DNA of 64,000 nt from Duganella sacchari (lineage in GTDB: Bacteria > Pseudomonadota > Gammaproteobacteria > Burkholderiales > Burkholderiaceae_D): the NCBI RefSeq assembly GCF_900143065.1, contig NZ_FRCX01000020.1:17166-81165 (forward strand). The letters run 5' to 3'. The position numbers were made by a program, and so were the translations under genes. How positions within the stretch are numbered: position 1 is the first letter of the stretch; each line of letters opens with the position of its first letter. Positions 26,152 to 36,291 of the stretch are shown in pieces. The notes beneath the pieces are model-generated. The model saw nothing but the letters and a program-made list of their open reading frames with translations, was not told the DNA's origin and made no database searches.

Positions 26152-29100
26152 ATGTTCTTATCGGATTTTAGTGTTAAACGGCCCATCGCCACGATCGTGC
26201 TGATCGTCGCCATGATGTGCCTGGGCTTGATGGCGCTGAACAAGCTGCGCGTCAACCAGAACCCGGACGTGGAAGTGCCGTTCATCGTGGTCAACATTCC
26301 ATACCCTGGCGCCTCGCCGGAGACGGTGGAGCGCGAGATCATCAACCGCCTGGAAAAGTCGCTCAACTCGATTACCGGCGTGACCGAGATTAATAGTACG
26401 GCGTCGGAAAGCTCGGCCAGCATCTTCATCAAGTTCACCTTTACCAAAAACCTGATTGAAGCGTCGGACGAAATCCGCAACGCGATTGCGGCCGTGCGCT
26501 ACAAGCTGCCCACCGAGATGCGCGAGCCCATCCTGCAGCGCATCGATCCGGCGGCGCAGCCGGTGATGCAGATGGCGCTGTCGTCGAGCACCCAAACCCA
26601 CGCGGAAATTTCGCGCCTGGCCGAGGACAAGCTGGCCGACCGCTTCCGCAGTATCGACGGCGTGGCTTCGGTCAACATCGACGGTTCGCTCAAGCGTGAG
26701 CTGAGCGTGCTGCTCAAAGCCGAGAAGCTGCGCGAGTACAACGTCTCGGTAGGCGATGTGGTCAATGCGCTGCGCAACCAGAACACCAATGCGCCAGTCG
26801 GCAAGGTGCGCGGCGACCTGGATGAGAAGAGCATCCGCCTGGTCGGCCGTATCGAGCGTCCGGAAGAGTTCCAGCAAGTGGTGGTCAAGCGCAATGGCGA
26901 TGAGCTGGTGCGCCTGGCGCAAGTGGCGACGATTGAAGATGGCTTCGCGGAAGTCAATAGCCTCAGCGTGCGCTCCGGCAAACCCAACGTCGGTATCTCC
27001 GTGACCCGCTCGCGCGATGCCTCGACCGTGACCGTGGCTGCGAAGATCCGTGACATGGTCAAGGAAATGCAGAAGGAAATGCCGACCGGCACCAAGCTGG
27101 AAGTCACGCAGGATGATGGCGAAAACGCCGAGTCCAGCCTCAACAACGTGATCGAGGCGCTGGTGTTTGGCGCCGGCCTGACCATCTTTGTGGTGTACGC
27201 CTTCCTGAATTCGTGGCGCTCGACGCTGATTACCGCGCTGTCGCTGCCGACCTCGGTACTGGCGGCCTTCATCGGCGTCTGGCTGTGCGGCTTTACGCTG
27301 AACTTCATGACGCTGCTGGGCCTGTCGCTGGCGATCGGCGTGCTGATTGACGATGCCATCGTGGTACGGGAAAACATTGTGCGCCATATGCAGCTTGGCG
27401 CCGACCGCCGCACCGCCGCGCTGCGCGGCACGGCCGAGATCGGCATGGCGGTAGCCGCCACCACGTTCTCCATCATGGCGGTGTTTATTCCGGTGGCCTT
27501 CATGCCGGGCATCACGGGTGAATGGTTCCGTCCGTTCGCGCTGACGGTGACCTGCTCGGTGGCCGTGTCGCTGCTGATCTCGTTCACGCTGGACCCGATG
27601 CTGTCGGCGTTCTGGGGCGATCCGCCGGATCACCATAACGCGCCGCGCAAGGGCATCGAGAAGTATTTCGCCAAGTTCAACCACTGGTTTGACCATCAGG
27701 CCAACCGCTACGGCAATGTGATCGAATGGGCGCTGCATCACCGCCGCTCGATGGCCGTGATTGCGATGGCCACCTTTGTGGGCGCGATCATGCTGCAAGC
27801 CAAATTCGGCGGCGCCAGCTTTGTGCCGGCCTCCGACTGGGGCACGATTGCAATTGATGTGCGGACGCCATCGTCGTCGTCGCTGGAGTACTCGCGCCTC
27901 AAGCTGGAAAAGGCGGCCGTGATTGCCCGCACCATCAAGGAAACCAAGGAAACCAATAGCTACGTCAACCTGAGCGGTGGCCGTATCTACGTCGATATCG
28001 GCAAGAAGACCGAGCGCAAGCGCGGTGCGATTGAGGTTGCCAAGGAACTGCGCGAGAAGCTGGCAGGCCTGGTTGGCGCCGAGTACACGGTGCTGGACGA
28101 CCTCAGCAACGGCGCCCGCAAACCGGTGCAGATTGAATTTACCGGCACCGATTCGCGCAAGCTGATGGAAATTACCAATGCCTTCATGGACCGTCTGCGC
28201 AAGGTGCCGGGCGCGGTTGATGTGGGCCTGTCGGAAATGGATCCGAAGGACGAGCTGCAGATTGAGCTGAACCGCGGCCTGGCCAATTCCATGGGGATTG
28301 CGGCGGGCGATGCGGCGCAGGCCCTGCGTGTGGCGTTTGCCGGTATCGAAGTGGGCGACTGGGTCGATCCGACCGGCGAGTCGCGCGATGTGGCAGTGCG
28401 CCTGGCGCCGGAAGACCGTACCAGCGCCGAGAACATCGAGCGCCTGCCGATCGCGGTGGCGGGCACCAACCAGATGGTGCCGCTGGACCAGATCGCCAGC
28501 GTCACCATGGGCAAGGGCCCATCGACCATCAAGCACAAGGATGGCAAACGGGTGATCGCGGTCAGCGCCAACGTCGAAGGCCGTTCGCCAGGCGAGGTGA
28601 CCACGGACGCCATGAAGCTGGTGAAAGACATCGACTTCCCGCCAGGCTACGGCCTGGCCCTGGGCGGCGCCGGCAAGGACATGCAGGAAGTGTTTGGCGC
28701 CATGGGCATCGCGCTGATTGCCGGCATCGGCCTGATGTACCTGATTCTGGTCATGCAGTTCGGCTCGTTCACGGCGCCGATCGGGGTGATGCTGTCGCTG
28801 CCACTGTCGCTGATCGGTGTGGTGATCGGTCTGCTGCTGACCAACAGCACGATTAATCTGATGAGCTTGATCGGCGTGATTATGCTGATGGGCCTGGTGG
28901 CGAAGAATGCGATCCTGCTGCTGGACGCTGCCCGCAAGCGCCAGGAGGAAGGCTTCAGCCGTGAGGATTCGCTGATGTACGCCGGCCGCATGCGCCTGCG
29001 TCCTATCCTGATGACCACTTTCGCGCTGATCGCCGGCATGTTCCCGGTAGCGCTGGGACTGGGCGAGGGCGGTGAGTTCTATCGTCCAATGGCGATCGCG

Positions 29101-29391
29101 ATTATTGGCGGCACCATCACCTCCACGCTGCTGACCTTGCTGATGGTGCCCACCTTCTACGACAGCATCGAGATTGCCAAGGACAGCATGGGCGCCAAGT
29201 TCCGCCACCGTGCCGCCCGCCAGCCGGTGGCCCTGGCGGCCGTGGTGACGCTGCTGGAAGCACTGCTGACGCTGCTGCTGGTGCGCTTTGTGTACCGCAT
29301 GATCGTCAAGGCGGTGCGCAAGCTGACCGGCCGTGGCGGCCCGCAAACGCCTGCCGCCGCCCCGGTGGAAGAAGAGCGAAAAATTGCGTAA
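26152..29391 (+). CDS. RND (HAE1-type) efflux permease
   Basis: This 1079-residue inner-membrane pump has the typical 12-helix, two-lobe layout. Helix 1 follows VKRPIATIVLIVAMM. The proton-relay Asp pair is present in GVLIDDAIVVRENIV, with the second-lobe equivalents in LMGLVAKNAILLLD. The periplasmic porter domains have the usual repeats. It probably expels drugs, detergents or other hydrophobic compounds using the proton gradient, together with the adaptor just upstream. The exact substrate is unknown. Confidence 0.96.
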   Translation: MFLSDFSVKRPIATIVLIVAMMCLGLMALNKLRVNQNPDVEVPFIVVNIPYPGASPETVEREIINRLEKSLNSITGVTEINSTASESSASIFIKFTFTKNLIEASDEIRNAIAAVRYKLPTEMREPILQRIDPAAQPVMQMALSSSTQTHAEISRLAEDKLADRFRSIDGVASVNIDGSLKRELSVLLKAEKLREYNVSVGDVVNALRNQNTNAPVGKVRGDLDEKSIRLVGRIERPEEFQQVVVKRNGDELVRLAQVATIEDGFAEVNSLSVRSGKPNVGISVTRSRDASTVTVAAKIRDMVKEMQKEMPTGTKLEVTQDDGENAESSLNNVIEALVFGAGLTIFVVYAFLNSWRSTLITALSLPTSVLAAFIGVWLCGFTLNFMTLLGLSLAIGVLIDDAIVVRENIVRHMQLGADRRTAALRGTAEIGMAVAATTFSIMAVFIPVAFMPGITGEWFRPFALTVTCSVAVSLLISFTLDPMLSAFWGDPPDHHNAPRKGIEKYFAKFNHWFDHQANRYGNVIEWALHHRRSMAVIAMATFVGAIMLQAKFGGASFVPASDWGTIAIDVRTPSSSSLEYSRLKLEKAAVIARTIKETKETNSYVNLSGGRIYVDIGKKTERKRGAIEVAKELREKLAGLVGAEYTVLDDLSNGARKPVQIEFTGTDSRKLMEITNAFMDRLRKVPGAVDVGLSEMDPKDELQIELNRGLANSMGIAAGDAAQALRVAFAGIEVGDWVDPTGESRDVAVRLAPEDRTSAENIERLPIAVAGTNQMVPLDQIASVTMGKGPSTIKHKDGKRVIAVSANVEGRSPGEVTTDAMKLVKDIDFPPGYGLALGGAGKDMQEVFGAMGIALIAGIGLMYLILVMQFGSFTAPIGVMLSLPLSLIGVVIGLLLTNSTINLMSLIGVIMLMGLVAKNAILLLDAARKRQEEGFSREDSLMYAGRMRLRPILMTTFALIAGMFPVALGLGEGGEFYRPMAIAIIGGTITSTLLTLLMVPTFYDSIEIAKDSMGAKFRHRAARQPVALAAVVTLLEALLTLLLVRFVYRMIVKAVRKLTGRGGPQTPAAAPVEEERKIA

Positions 29392-29414
29392 TAGTATTTT
29401 TAATTAAGTACGGG

Positions 29415-29438
29415 AAAGGGCCTTCGGGCCCTTTTTTT
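29415..29438 (+). terminator. Rho-independent terminator after the RND operon
   Basis: The 8-bp stem AAAGGGCC/GGCCCTTT closed by a TTCG tetraloop continues into a T run. It follows the permease stop by 24 bp. Confidence 0.92.
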
Positions 29439-29601
29439 GTGGCTGATGTGCAGAGCATCTGCTCGGTTTCAAGGTCTTAATTAGTATTCCTCCTCTAACG
29501 GCTTGCCTTTTGCAATGTTTTACTTGTGTAGTATGCTGCTGGCCTTCCGGTACTAAAAATTGGTTACCGGACCACAAAACCATTTATAAAGCGAGACTGT
29601 C

Positions 29602-31023
29602 ATGCAGCACAAATATCTCCCCCTGATTATTGCCGCCGCGTTCAGCGCGATTTCCGTCAGCGCCCAGGCGTCGGGCTACCGTTTTGGTTCGCAAAGCGTG
29701 TCCGGCCAGGGCACGGCGGACGCCAACGGCGCTGAAGCCGCTGATGCTTCGACCATCTTCTACAACCCGGCCGGCCTGTCCCGTCTGGACGGCACGCAGA
29801 TCAGCGCCGGCGCCACCGTCGTGGTGCCGCATTCGACCTTCTCGGATGCCGGTTCGACCCACTTCACCGGCCAGCCAGCTGGCGGCACCGCGGCCAAGGA
29901 CTACGCACCGGACTCCGTGACCGCGCCATCGCTGTACGTCAGCAAAAAGCTCAACGACCAGTGGGCCGTGGGCCTGGGCCTGTTCGTGCCTTACGGCGCC
30001 AAGCTGAACTACGGCGACACCTGGACCGGCCGTTACGCACTGTCCAACATCAAGCTGGAAGCCATCAACCTGAACCCGTCGGTATCGTGGAAGCTCAATG
30101 AGCACCACGCGTTCGGTTTCGGTATCGATGCGGAATACATGAAAGCCGAACTGGCCCAGGCCGTGGACGTGCCAGGCTCGGTGGCCGCACTGTCGAGCGG
30201 CCCGGGTGCTGCACAAGGCGCGCTGCTGATCAAGCAGATCGCGGCACTGGGCGGCAATCCGGCACTGCTGCGCGCTGTCAACGACGGCCATGCGTCGAAC
30301 GACGGCAAGGACTGGGGCTGGGGCTTCAACCTGGGCTATATGTTCACGCTGGACCAGAACACCCGCTTCGGCCTGGCATACCGCTCGTCGATCTCGCACC
30401 AGCTGAAAGGCAGCACCGTGTGGGACTTCTCGAAAGTGACCACCGATCCGATCGTCAACCAGGTGCTGCAAGCGGCTTCGCATAAAGTGAACTCGGCGGC
30501 ACTGGTGGCGCTGCGCACGCCGGAAACCCTGTCGGCCAACGTGTTCCACCAGTTCGATTCGAAATGGGCCGGCATGGCGGACGTGACCTTCACCCGCAAC
30601 AACCGCATGGGCGACCTGGACATCCAGTTCCCGGGCACCACCGAAGGCGCGGAAGTGATCCGTCAACAGTGGAAAAACACCGTGCGCGTTTCGCTGGGCG
30701 GCAACTATGCGTACAACGAGAACCTGACCCTGCGCGCCGGTGTCGCTTACGATGAGTCGCCAGTGAAAAACGCCGAGCTGACCCACCCGGCACTGCCGGA
30801 CAGCGACCGTATGCAGTATTCGGTCGGCGCCAACTGGAAGCTGAGCCCACGTTCGTCGATCGATCTCGCCTACAGCTTCCTGGACTTCAAGGATGCGAAG
30901 ATCAACTACACCAACAACTGCAACCCGCTGATGACCACCTGCACGGGTAACGGCGAAACCACGCGCGGCACCTACAAGACCCATCTGTCGCTGCTGGGCT
31001 TTGCCTACAACTACAAGTTCTGA
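29602..31023 (+). CDS. FadL/OmpP1/TodX-type outer-membrane transport protein
   Basis: This 473-residue beta-barrel imports long-chain fatty acids or other hydrophobic compounds. The signal peptide ends SAQASG. The N-terminal hatch sequence FGSQSVSGQGTADANGAEAADAS and FYNPAGLSRLDGTQISAG carry the family motif (NPAGL). The C-terminus ends YNYKF, with a terminal Phe. A short dyad (CCGGTA/TACCGG) about 20-45 bp before the start might be regulatory. The substrate is not decided. Confidence 0.93.
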   Translation: MQHKYLPLIIAAAFSAISVSAQASGYRFGSQSVSGQGTADANGAEAADASTIFYNPAGLSRLDGTQISAGATVVVPHSTFSDAGSTHFTGQPAGGTAAKDYAPDSVTAPSLYVSKKLNDQWAVGLGLFVPYGAKLNYGDTWTGRYALSNIKLEAINLNPSVSWKLNEHHAFGFGIDAEYMKAELAQAVDVPGSVAALSSGPGAAQGALLIKQIAALGGNPALLRAVNDGHASNDGKDWGWGFNLGYMFTLDQNTRFGLAYRSSISHQLKGSTVWDFSKVTTDPIVNQVLQAASHKVNSAALVALRTPETLSANVFHQFDSKWAGMADVTFTRNNRMGDLDIQFPGTTEGAEVIRQQWKNTVRVSLGGNYAYNENLTLRAGVAYDESPVKNAELTHPALPDSDRMQYSVGANWKLSPRSSIDLAYSFLDFKDAKINYTNNCNPLMTTCTGNGETTRGTYKTHLSLLGFAYNYKF

Positions 31024-31038
31024 TACGGAACGGCGTAG

Positions 31039-31068
31039 AAAAAAAGGGCCTGCGGGCCCTTTTTTTTA
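31039..31068. terminator. Terminator between fadL-like gene and tcyP
   Basis: The stem AAAAAAGGGCC/GGGCCCTTTTTT is flanked by an A run on one side and a T run on the other, so it can stop transcription in both directions. It follows the FadL-type stop by about 15 bp. Confidence 0.9.
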
Positions 31069-31130
31069 TCGCGTGCACTGCTTGGGTGCCCAGGAAGAGT
31101 GAAGGCCGCAGCGGGGTGCAGCCCATTTCG

Positions 31131-32531
31131 TCAGGCGGCCTTGCGCTCGCTGTCGACGGGTGGTTCAGCGTCGCTGTTGAAGACGGCCATGTCGGTCTCG
31201 CCCAGCACGCGGCTGGCGACGGCGCCTGCCGTCACCGAACCGCTGACGTTGAGGGCGGTACGGCCCATGTCGATCAGCGGCTCAATCGAAATCAGCAGGC
31301 CGGCCAGCGCCACCGGCAGGTTCATCGACGACAGCACGATCAGCGCGGCAAATGTGGCGCCGCCGCCGACGCCCGCCACGCCTACCGAGCCGATGGTGAT
31401 GATGGCCAGCAGCGGCGCGATAAATCCCAGCGTGAACGGATCAATGCCGACTGTCGGCGCAATCATCACCGCCAGCATGGCCGGATAGATGCCGGCGCAG
31501 CCGTTCTGGCCGATGGTGGCGCCAAACGAGGCGGCAAAGTTGGCGATGCCTTCCGGCGTGCCCAGGCGCGTGGTCTGGGTCTGCACGCTCATGGGGATCG
31601 CGCCAGCGCTGCTGCGCGAGGTGAACGCAAAGGTTAGCAGCGGCAGGATTTTTTTGCTCCAGCGTAGCGGATTCAGGCCCAGGCCCGAGACGATGGCCAG
31701 GTGCACCACGAACATCAGCAGCAGCGCGCTGTACGAGGCCAGCACGAAATCGATCAGGTGCAGGATGTCGGTATAGCTGGAGCTGGACACCACCTGCGCC
31801 ATCAACGCAAACACGCCGTACGGTGTCAGGCGCAGCACCAGCGTGACGATACGCATGACGATGGCGTGCGCCACCTGGATAAAACGCTCGAACGAGGCGA
31901 AGATGTCCGGCTTCTTGTCATGGATGCCGGTGGCGGCGATGCCGATGAACACCGAGAAGATCACCACTGCAATGGTGGACGTCTTGCGGCCGCCCGTCAT
32001 GTCCAGGAAGGGATTGGCCGGGATAAAGCTCAGCAGCATGCTTGGCAGCGAAATCGCCTGCGCCGTCTCCACCTTGCCTTGCAGATAAACGCCGCGCGCG
32101 ATGTCAGCCGCAGACGCGGTCAGGCCCACCGCGCTCAGGCTGAACAGTTTGGCCATCACGATGCCGATGCTGGCAGCCACCAGCGTGGTGACCATCAGCG
32201 TTCCGATAGTTAGCGCACTGATTTTGCCTAATGAGTTGATACCCTTGAGCTTGAGGATGGCGGAAATGATGGACACCATAATCAGCGGCATCACGATCAT
32301 TTGCAGCAATTTGACGTAGCCGCTGCCGACGATGTCCAGGTAGTCACCGGTGATTTTCACTTCGGCCGCACCGGCGCCGTAGAGGGCTTGCAATGCCGCA
32401 CCCAGCAGCACGCCCAGCCCCATGCCGGTGAATACGCGCACCGAAAACGATGCATGTTTGCGTTGTTGTGCATACAACAGGCCCAGCAACGCCAGCGCCG
32501 CCAGCAGGTTGAGGATTACATTTGTCGCCAT
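31131..32531 (-). CDS. tcyP: L-cystine/dicarboxylate-type symporter TcyP
   Basis: This 466-residue DAACS-family protein has about eight membrane helices and two re-entrant loops. Motifs include LQMIVMPLIMVSIISAI and TFAFTSRSSAGAIPMSVQTQT (the Ser-rich HP1 loop). The C-terminal region is SFGATIGQNGCAGIYPAMLAVM. The closest well-known relatives are TcyP (Bacillus) and YdjN (E. coli), cystine importers. The start ATG at 32531 is followed by a clean first helix. It converges with the FadL gene. Confidence 0.9.
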   Translation of the reverse strand: MATNVILNLLAALALLGLLYAQQRKHASFSVRVFTGMGLGVLLGAALQALYGAGAAEVKITGDYLDIVGSGYVKLLQMIVMPLIMVSIISAILKLKGINSLGKISALTIGTLMVTTLVAASIGIVMAKLFSLSAVGLTASAADIARGVYLQGKVETAQAISLPSMLLSFIPANPFLDMTGGRKTSTIAVVIFSVFIGIAATGIHDKKPDIFASFERFIQVAHAIVMRIVTLVLRLTPYGVFALMAQVVSSSSYTDILHLIDFVLASYSALLLMFVVHLAIVSGLGLNPLRWSKKILPLLTFAFTSRSSAGAIPMSVQTQTTRLGTPEGIANFAASFGATIGQNGCAGIYPAMLAVMIAPTVGIDPFTLGFIAPLLAIITIGSVGVAGVGGGATFAALIVLSSMNLPVALAGLLISIEPLIDMGRTALNVSGSVTAGAVASRVLGETDMAVFNSDAEPPVDSERKAA

Positions 32532-32731
32532 TTCTTGCCCCTTGCTACTTGTTTTGTCACCGATCGTGCATTTTATATGCGACCAGCGTTGGTTTAAATG
32601 CGTTTATGCGAATTTCTGGCTATATGCCTATGAGAAAAACGTATATAGCATCTTGCAATTAATTAATTTATTGAAACTATATGGATGAGCAGGCGTACAA
32701 TTTCCTGCATCGATTTCTATAGGAGCAGCGC

Positions 32732-34432
32732 ATGGTTATCGCAAACATGAAAGTCGGTACCCGCCTGGGGCTGGGCTTTGGCCTGGTGCTGGTGCTGTTG
32801 TTGCTGGTAGCCATGCTTGGCGTATTCAACATGAGCACGATTCATGCCAAGCTCGACCGCATCGTCAATGAAAATGCCGTCAAGACCGAGCTGGTGACTG
32901 AGATGTCGGAATCGGTGCATATCGTCGCGCGGGTGACGCGCAGCGTGGTGCTGCTCAGTGATGAAGCGGCCATCCGGGCGGAACTGGACAAGGTCACCAA
33001 GGCGCGCGCTGCCTACAACCATGCGGTGGAGTCGCTGGCCAGGCTGCCCGCCACGGCCAAGGGGCTGGCGATCCGCGAGCGCATTGCCGCTCAGGCACAG
33101 GTAACCCGGCCGCTCAATGACCAGGTGTTTGCGCTGGCGCTGGCCAACCAGGATGAGGTGGCGACCGAGCTGCTGATGAAGCAGGCTGGTCCCGCCACCC
33201 AGCAGTGGCAGGATGCGATGGATGACTATGCCGCGCTGCAAAAGGAAACCAATCAGGCCGATGCAGCCGCAGCCACGGCGGCCTATCACCGCGCCCGGGT
33301 GCTGATGCTGACCTTGAGCGGGCTGGCGATCCTGGTTGGCGCGGTGGCCGCAGCGCTGATCGCGCGTGGCCTGCTGCGCCAGCTGGGCGGCGAGCCGGAC
33401 TATGCGGCAGCGATTGCCGGCCGTATCGCGGCAGGCGACCTGAGCGTCCAGGTTGATACGCGCAGCAATGATGAGCACAGCATGCTGCACGCGATGAAAC
33501 TGATGCGCGATGCCCTGGCCCAAATTGTGAGCGAGGTGCGGGTGGGTACGCAGACGATTGCTGCGGCATCGACCGAGATCGCCAGTGGCAACCAGGATTT
33601 GTCGGCGCGTACCGAGCAGCAGGCCAGCTCGCTGGAAGAGACGGCATCCTCGATGGAGGAGCTGACCAGCGCAGTGCGCGCCAACAACGACAATGCGCGC
33701 CAGGCCAACCAGCTGGCGCAGTCGGCATCGGCGGTGGCGCAGCAGGGCGGGGCGGTGGTGTCGCAGGTGGTCGATACCATGGGCGCCATCAACGCATCGT
33801 CGCGCCAGATCGTCGACATCATTGCCGTGATCGACAGCATCGCTTTCCAGACCAATATCCTGGCGCTCAACGCCGCAGTGGAGGCGGCGCGCGCGGGCGA
33901 GCAGGGCCGCGGCTTTGCCGTGGTGGCGTCCGAAGTGCGTACGCTGGCGCAGCGCTCGGCCACTGCCGCGAAAGAAATCAAGACCTTGATCGGCACCTCG
34001 GTGGAAAAGGTCGAGATCGGCAGCAAGCTGGTGCAGCAGGCTGGCCAGACCATGGCGCAGGTGGTGACCAGCGTGCAGCGCGTGACGGACATCATGGCCG
34101 ACATTTCCAGTGCCGGCGACGAACAGAGCGCCGGTATCGAGCAGATCAACCAGGCCGTCAGCGAGATGGATGTGGTGACGCAGCAGAATGCGGCGTTGGT
34201 GGAAGAGGCTGCCGCTGCGGCCGAAGCCATGCAGAACCAGGCTGCCAACCTCGAGCGTGTGGTCAGCATCTTCCGCATCGACGGCCAGCAGCCCGTCGCG
34301 GCACGGCCGGCTGCGCCCAAGCCAGTGCCGTTCAAGCCGGCGGCGAAACGGCCGCCGCTGAGCAGCGCGCCCGCCACGCCGCCGCCACAGCTGACACGCG
34401 CTGCCAGCGGCGATGGTTGGGAAGAATTCTGA
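32732..34432 (+). CDS. Methyl-accepting chemotaxis protein with C-terminal CheR-docking pentapeptide
   Basis: This 566-residue chemoreceptor has an N-terminal span (GFGLVLVLLLLVAMLG), a helical periplasmic domain of the four-helix type and a second span (LTLSGLAILVGAVAAALIA). A HAMP region and the conserved signalling tip (AFQTNILALNAAVEAARAGE) come next. It ends GWEEF, matching the xWxxF-type pentapeptide that tethers CheR/CheB. The linker before it is Pro/Ala-rich. A GGAG site precedes the ATG. Ligand unknown. Confidence 0.95.
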   Translation: MVIANMKVGTRLGLGFGLVLVLLLLVAMLGVFNMSTIHAKLDRIVNENAVKTELVTEMSESVHIVARVTRSVVLLSDEAAIRAELDKVTKARAAYNHAVESLARLPATAKGLAIRERIAAQAQVTRPLNDQVFALALANQDEVATELLMKQAGPATQQWQDAMDDYAALQKETNQADAAAATAAYHRARVLMLTLSGLAILVGAVAAALIARGLLRQLGGEPDYAAAIAGRIAAGDLSVQVDTRSNDEHSMLHAMKLMRDALAQIVSEVRVGTQTIAAASTEIASGNQDLSARTEQQASSLEETASSMEELTSAVRANNDNARQANQLAQSASAVAQQGGAVVSQVVDTMGAINASSRQIVDIIAVIDSIAFQTNILALNAAVEAARAGEQGRGFAVVASEVRTLAQRSATAAKEIKTLIGTSVEKVEIGSKLVQQAGQTMAQVVTSVQRVTDIMADISSAGDEQSAGIEQINQAVSEMDVVTQQNAALVEEAAAAAEAMQNQAANLERVVSIFRIDGQQPVAARPAAPKPVPFKPAAKRPPLSSAPATPPPQLTRAASGDGWEEF

Positions 34433-34478
34433 ATCTGACTATAATCGCGGCAGTGTTGACCTTTATGGATGAGTCGCG

Positions 34479-34976
34479 ATGAAAGCTTTGTTTGCCCTGA
34501 TGTTGGTTTCGACGGCCGCTTTGGCCGATGATGCGGCGCTGCTGAAATGCCGCCAGCTGGAAGACGGCCCGGTGCGCCTGGCCTGCTATAACGCTATCCC
34601 GGCAAACCCTATGGCGCCGGCCACGCCGGTCGCGGCAGCGGCGACGGCTGCACGGCCTGCCGGCGCGGCCGCCTACACCACCGTCCCACAGCCGACGCCG
34701 GCCGAGATGGCGGCCATGTTTGGTGTTGAGCCAGAAATGCTGAAATCGGTCCGCCTGCAAACGCTGGAGACATCGATCGCCGGGCCGTTCGATGGCTGGG
34801 TACGCGGCCAACGCATCCGCCTGGCGAACGGCCAGGTGTGGAAAGTGGTGGACGATACGGAAGACGTGGTGGAATTGATGAACCCGAAGGTCACCGTGAA
34901 ACGCGGCCTGCTGGGGGCGATCTTCCTCGATATTGAGGGCGCACACCGCAATCCTAAGGTGCAGCGGGTACAGTAA
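34479..34976 (+). CDS. Secreted small protein of unknown function
   Basis: This 165-residue protein has the signal peptide MKALFALMLVSTAALA. The mature part begins with a Cys-containing segment LLKCRQLEDGPVRLACYNAI, seen in several small periplasmic proteins. An Ala/Pro linker and a C-terminal domain with GQVWKVVDDTEDVVELMNPK follow. The last 23 bp overlap the convergent histidine kinase gene. Function unknown. Confidence 0.8.
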   Translation: MKALFALMLVSTAALADDAALLKCRQLEDGPVRLACYNAIPANPMAPATPVAAAATAARPAGAAAYTTVPQPTPAEMAAMFGVEPEMLKSVRLQTLETSIAGPFDGWVRGQRIRLANGQVWKVVDDTEDVVELMNPKVTVKRGLLGAIFLDIEGAHRNPKVQRVQ

Positions 34977-36291
34977 GCAGCCAGATATCGAAGCTGGTTG
35001 CGCCCTCCGCCGTTGCGGCCAGCCGATAGCGGAAGCCGTGGCGGTTCAACACCTCGCGCACAAATAGCAGGCCGATGCCCTGGCCGCCTTTTTTGGTGGT
35101 GAAAAAGGGCGTGAACAGCTGATGCGCGGGGACTTCTCCCAGCAGGTTGCCGCTGTCGATCACGGACAGCCGGACCGCGCCTGTCTCCTGCGCCAGCACC
35201 AGGCGGATGTGGCGGTCCGCGCCTGCGCCCATCTCCACCGCCTCCATCGCGTTCTTGACGATATTGAGCAGCGCCTGTTCCATGAGCTGGCGGTCCATGG
35301 CGATGGCCGGCACCTCGTCACAGCGCTGCCACGCGATGCTGATGCCCCGGCTGCGGCATTGTTCGCGGTACAGATACAGGATGTCGTCCATGACATCGCG
35401 CACGGCATTCGGCCGCAGTTCCGGCGCCGGCATTTTCACCACGCGCGTGAAGCGTTCGATGAATTCGCCCAGGCTGGCGTTGCGGCGCTGGACGGCGTGG
35501 ATGGCCGTGCTGAAGTCTTCGCTATCGCGCTCGGCCAGCTGGCGGCGGTAGTAGAGCAGCGAGTCCAGCACCGAGCCGGTGGCGGCGACGGTGTTGTTGA
35601 CCTCGTGGGCCAGCACGCGGATCAGCTTTTCATACGTGGCTTTTTCCGAGCTTTCCAGCTCTTCGGTCAGCTCTTCCACCAGCAGGAAATGGCGGGCGAA
35701 GCCGCGGTCATAGAACTGGCCGCGCTGGCCACGGTAGCGGCGGCCATCGGCGCCGGTCAGCAGCTGGGAATCGCCGAGCGGCAGCGCGTCCAGCTGGGCC
35801 AGCAGGCTGTGGTCGCCAGCAAAGGCCGAGAGTGGCTGACCATGCGCCTGGGCCAGGCCAGGCAGGGCGAGGGCGCTGGCGTTCAGCAGGCTGATGCACC
35901 CATCAAAGTCAAACACGATGACCGCGCTGGGCGTGGCTTCCAGCAGGCGGTCGAGGAAACCTTGCTGCTCGCCGATCTGCAAGCGCTCCTGATACAGCGC
36001 GCCCAGCATGGTGTTGAACAGCTGGACCAGTTCATTGAGTTCCTTGTCGTCGCTGTGTTGCAGGCGGGCCGCGTAGTGCTGGTCTTGCAGCAGGTCGTGG
36101 AAGTGGCGCGTGTAGCCCAGCGGCTCCAGCGCGCGGCGGATCAGGCGGATGCCCAGCACCAGGCTGAGCAGCACGGCTGCCTCCAGCCCCAGCATCAGCA
36201 GCGGCTGGGTGCGGAACAGCAGCACGGTGATCGCCAGGAACAGCAGGTGGGCGGCCATCAGATAGCCATACAGGCGCCACCGCAAGGTCAT
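34954..36291 (-). CDS. Sensor histidine kinase, partner of the sigma-54 regulator
   Basis: This 445-residue membrane kinase has two N-terminal spans (LYGYLMAAHLLFLAITVLLF and the next). A PAS-like region (LLEATPSAVIVFDFDGCISLLNASA) precedes the kinase core: H-box VLAHEVNNTVAATGSVLDSL, N-box NIVKNAMEAVEMG and a glycine box GIGLLFVREVLNRHGF. It overlaps the response-regulator stop (ATGA, 36288-36291), so it is translated from the same transcript, which continues from the ABC exporter genes. It should phosphorylate the neighbouring regulator. Confidence 0.93.
   Translation of the reverse strand: MTLRWRLYGYLMAAHLLFLAITVLLFRTQPLLMLGLEAAVLLSLVLGIRLIRRALEPLGYTRHFHDLLQDQHYAARLQHSDDKELNELVQLFNTMLGALYQERLQIGEQQGFLDRLLEATPSAVIVFDFDGCISLLNASALALPGLAQAHGQPLSAFAGDHSLLAQLDALPLGDSQLLTGADGRRYRGQRGQFYDRGFARHFLLVEELTEELESSEKATYEKLIRVLAHEVNNTVAATGSVLDSLLYYRRQLAERDSEDFSTAIHAVQRRNASLGEFIERFTRVVKMPAPELRPNAVRDVMDDILYLYREQCRSRGISIAWQRCDEVPAIAMDRQLMEQALLNIVKNAMEAVEMGAGADRHIRLVLAQETGAVRLSVIDSGNLLGEVPAHQLFTPFFTTKKGGQGIGLLFVREVLNRHGFRYRLAATAEGATSFDIWLLTVPAAP

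Noticed and set aside
26158..29346. 1062-codon open frame antisense to the RND permease
   Set aside because: Shadow of the pump gene: very His/Arg/Gln-rich with no domain, exactly mirroring the GC-rich third positions.
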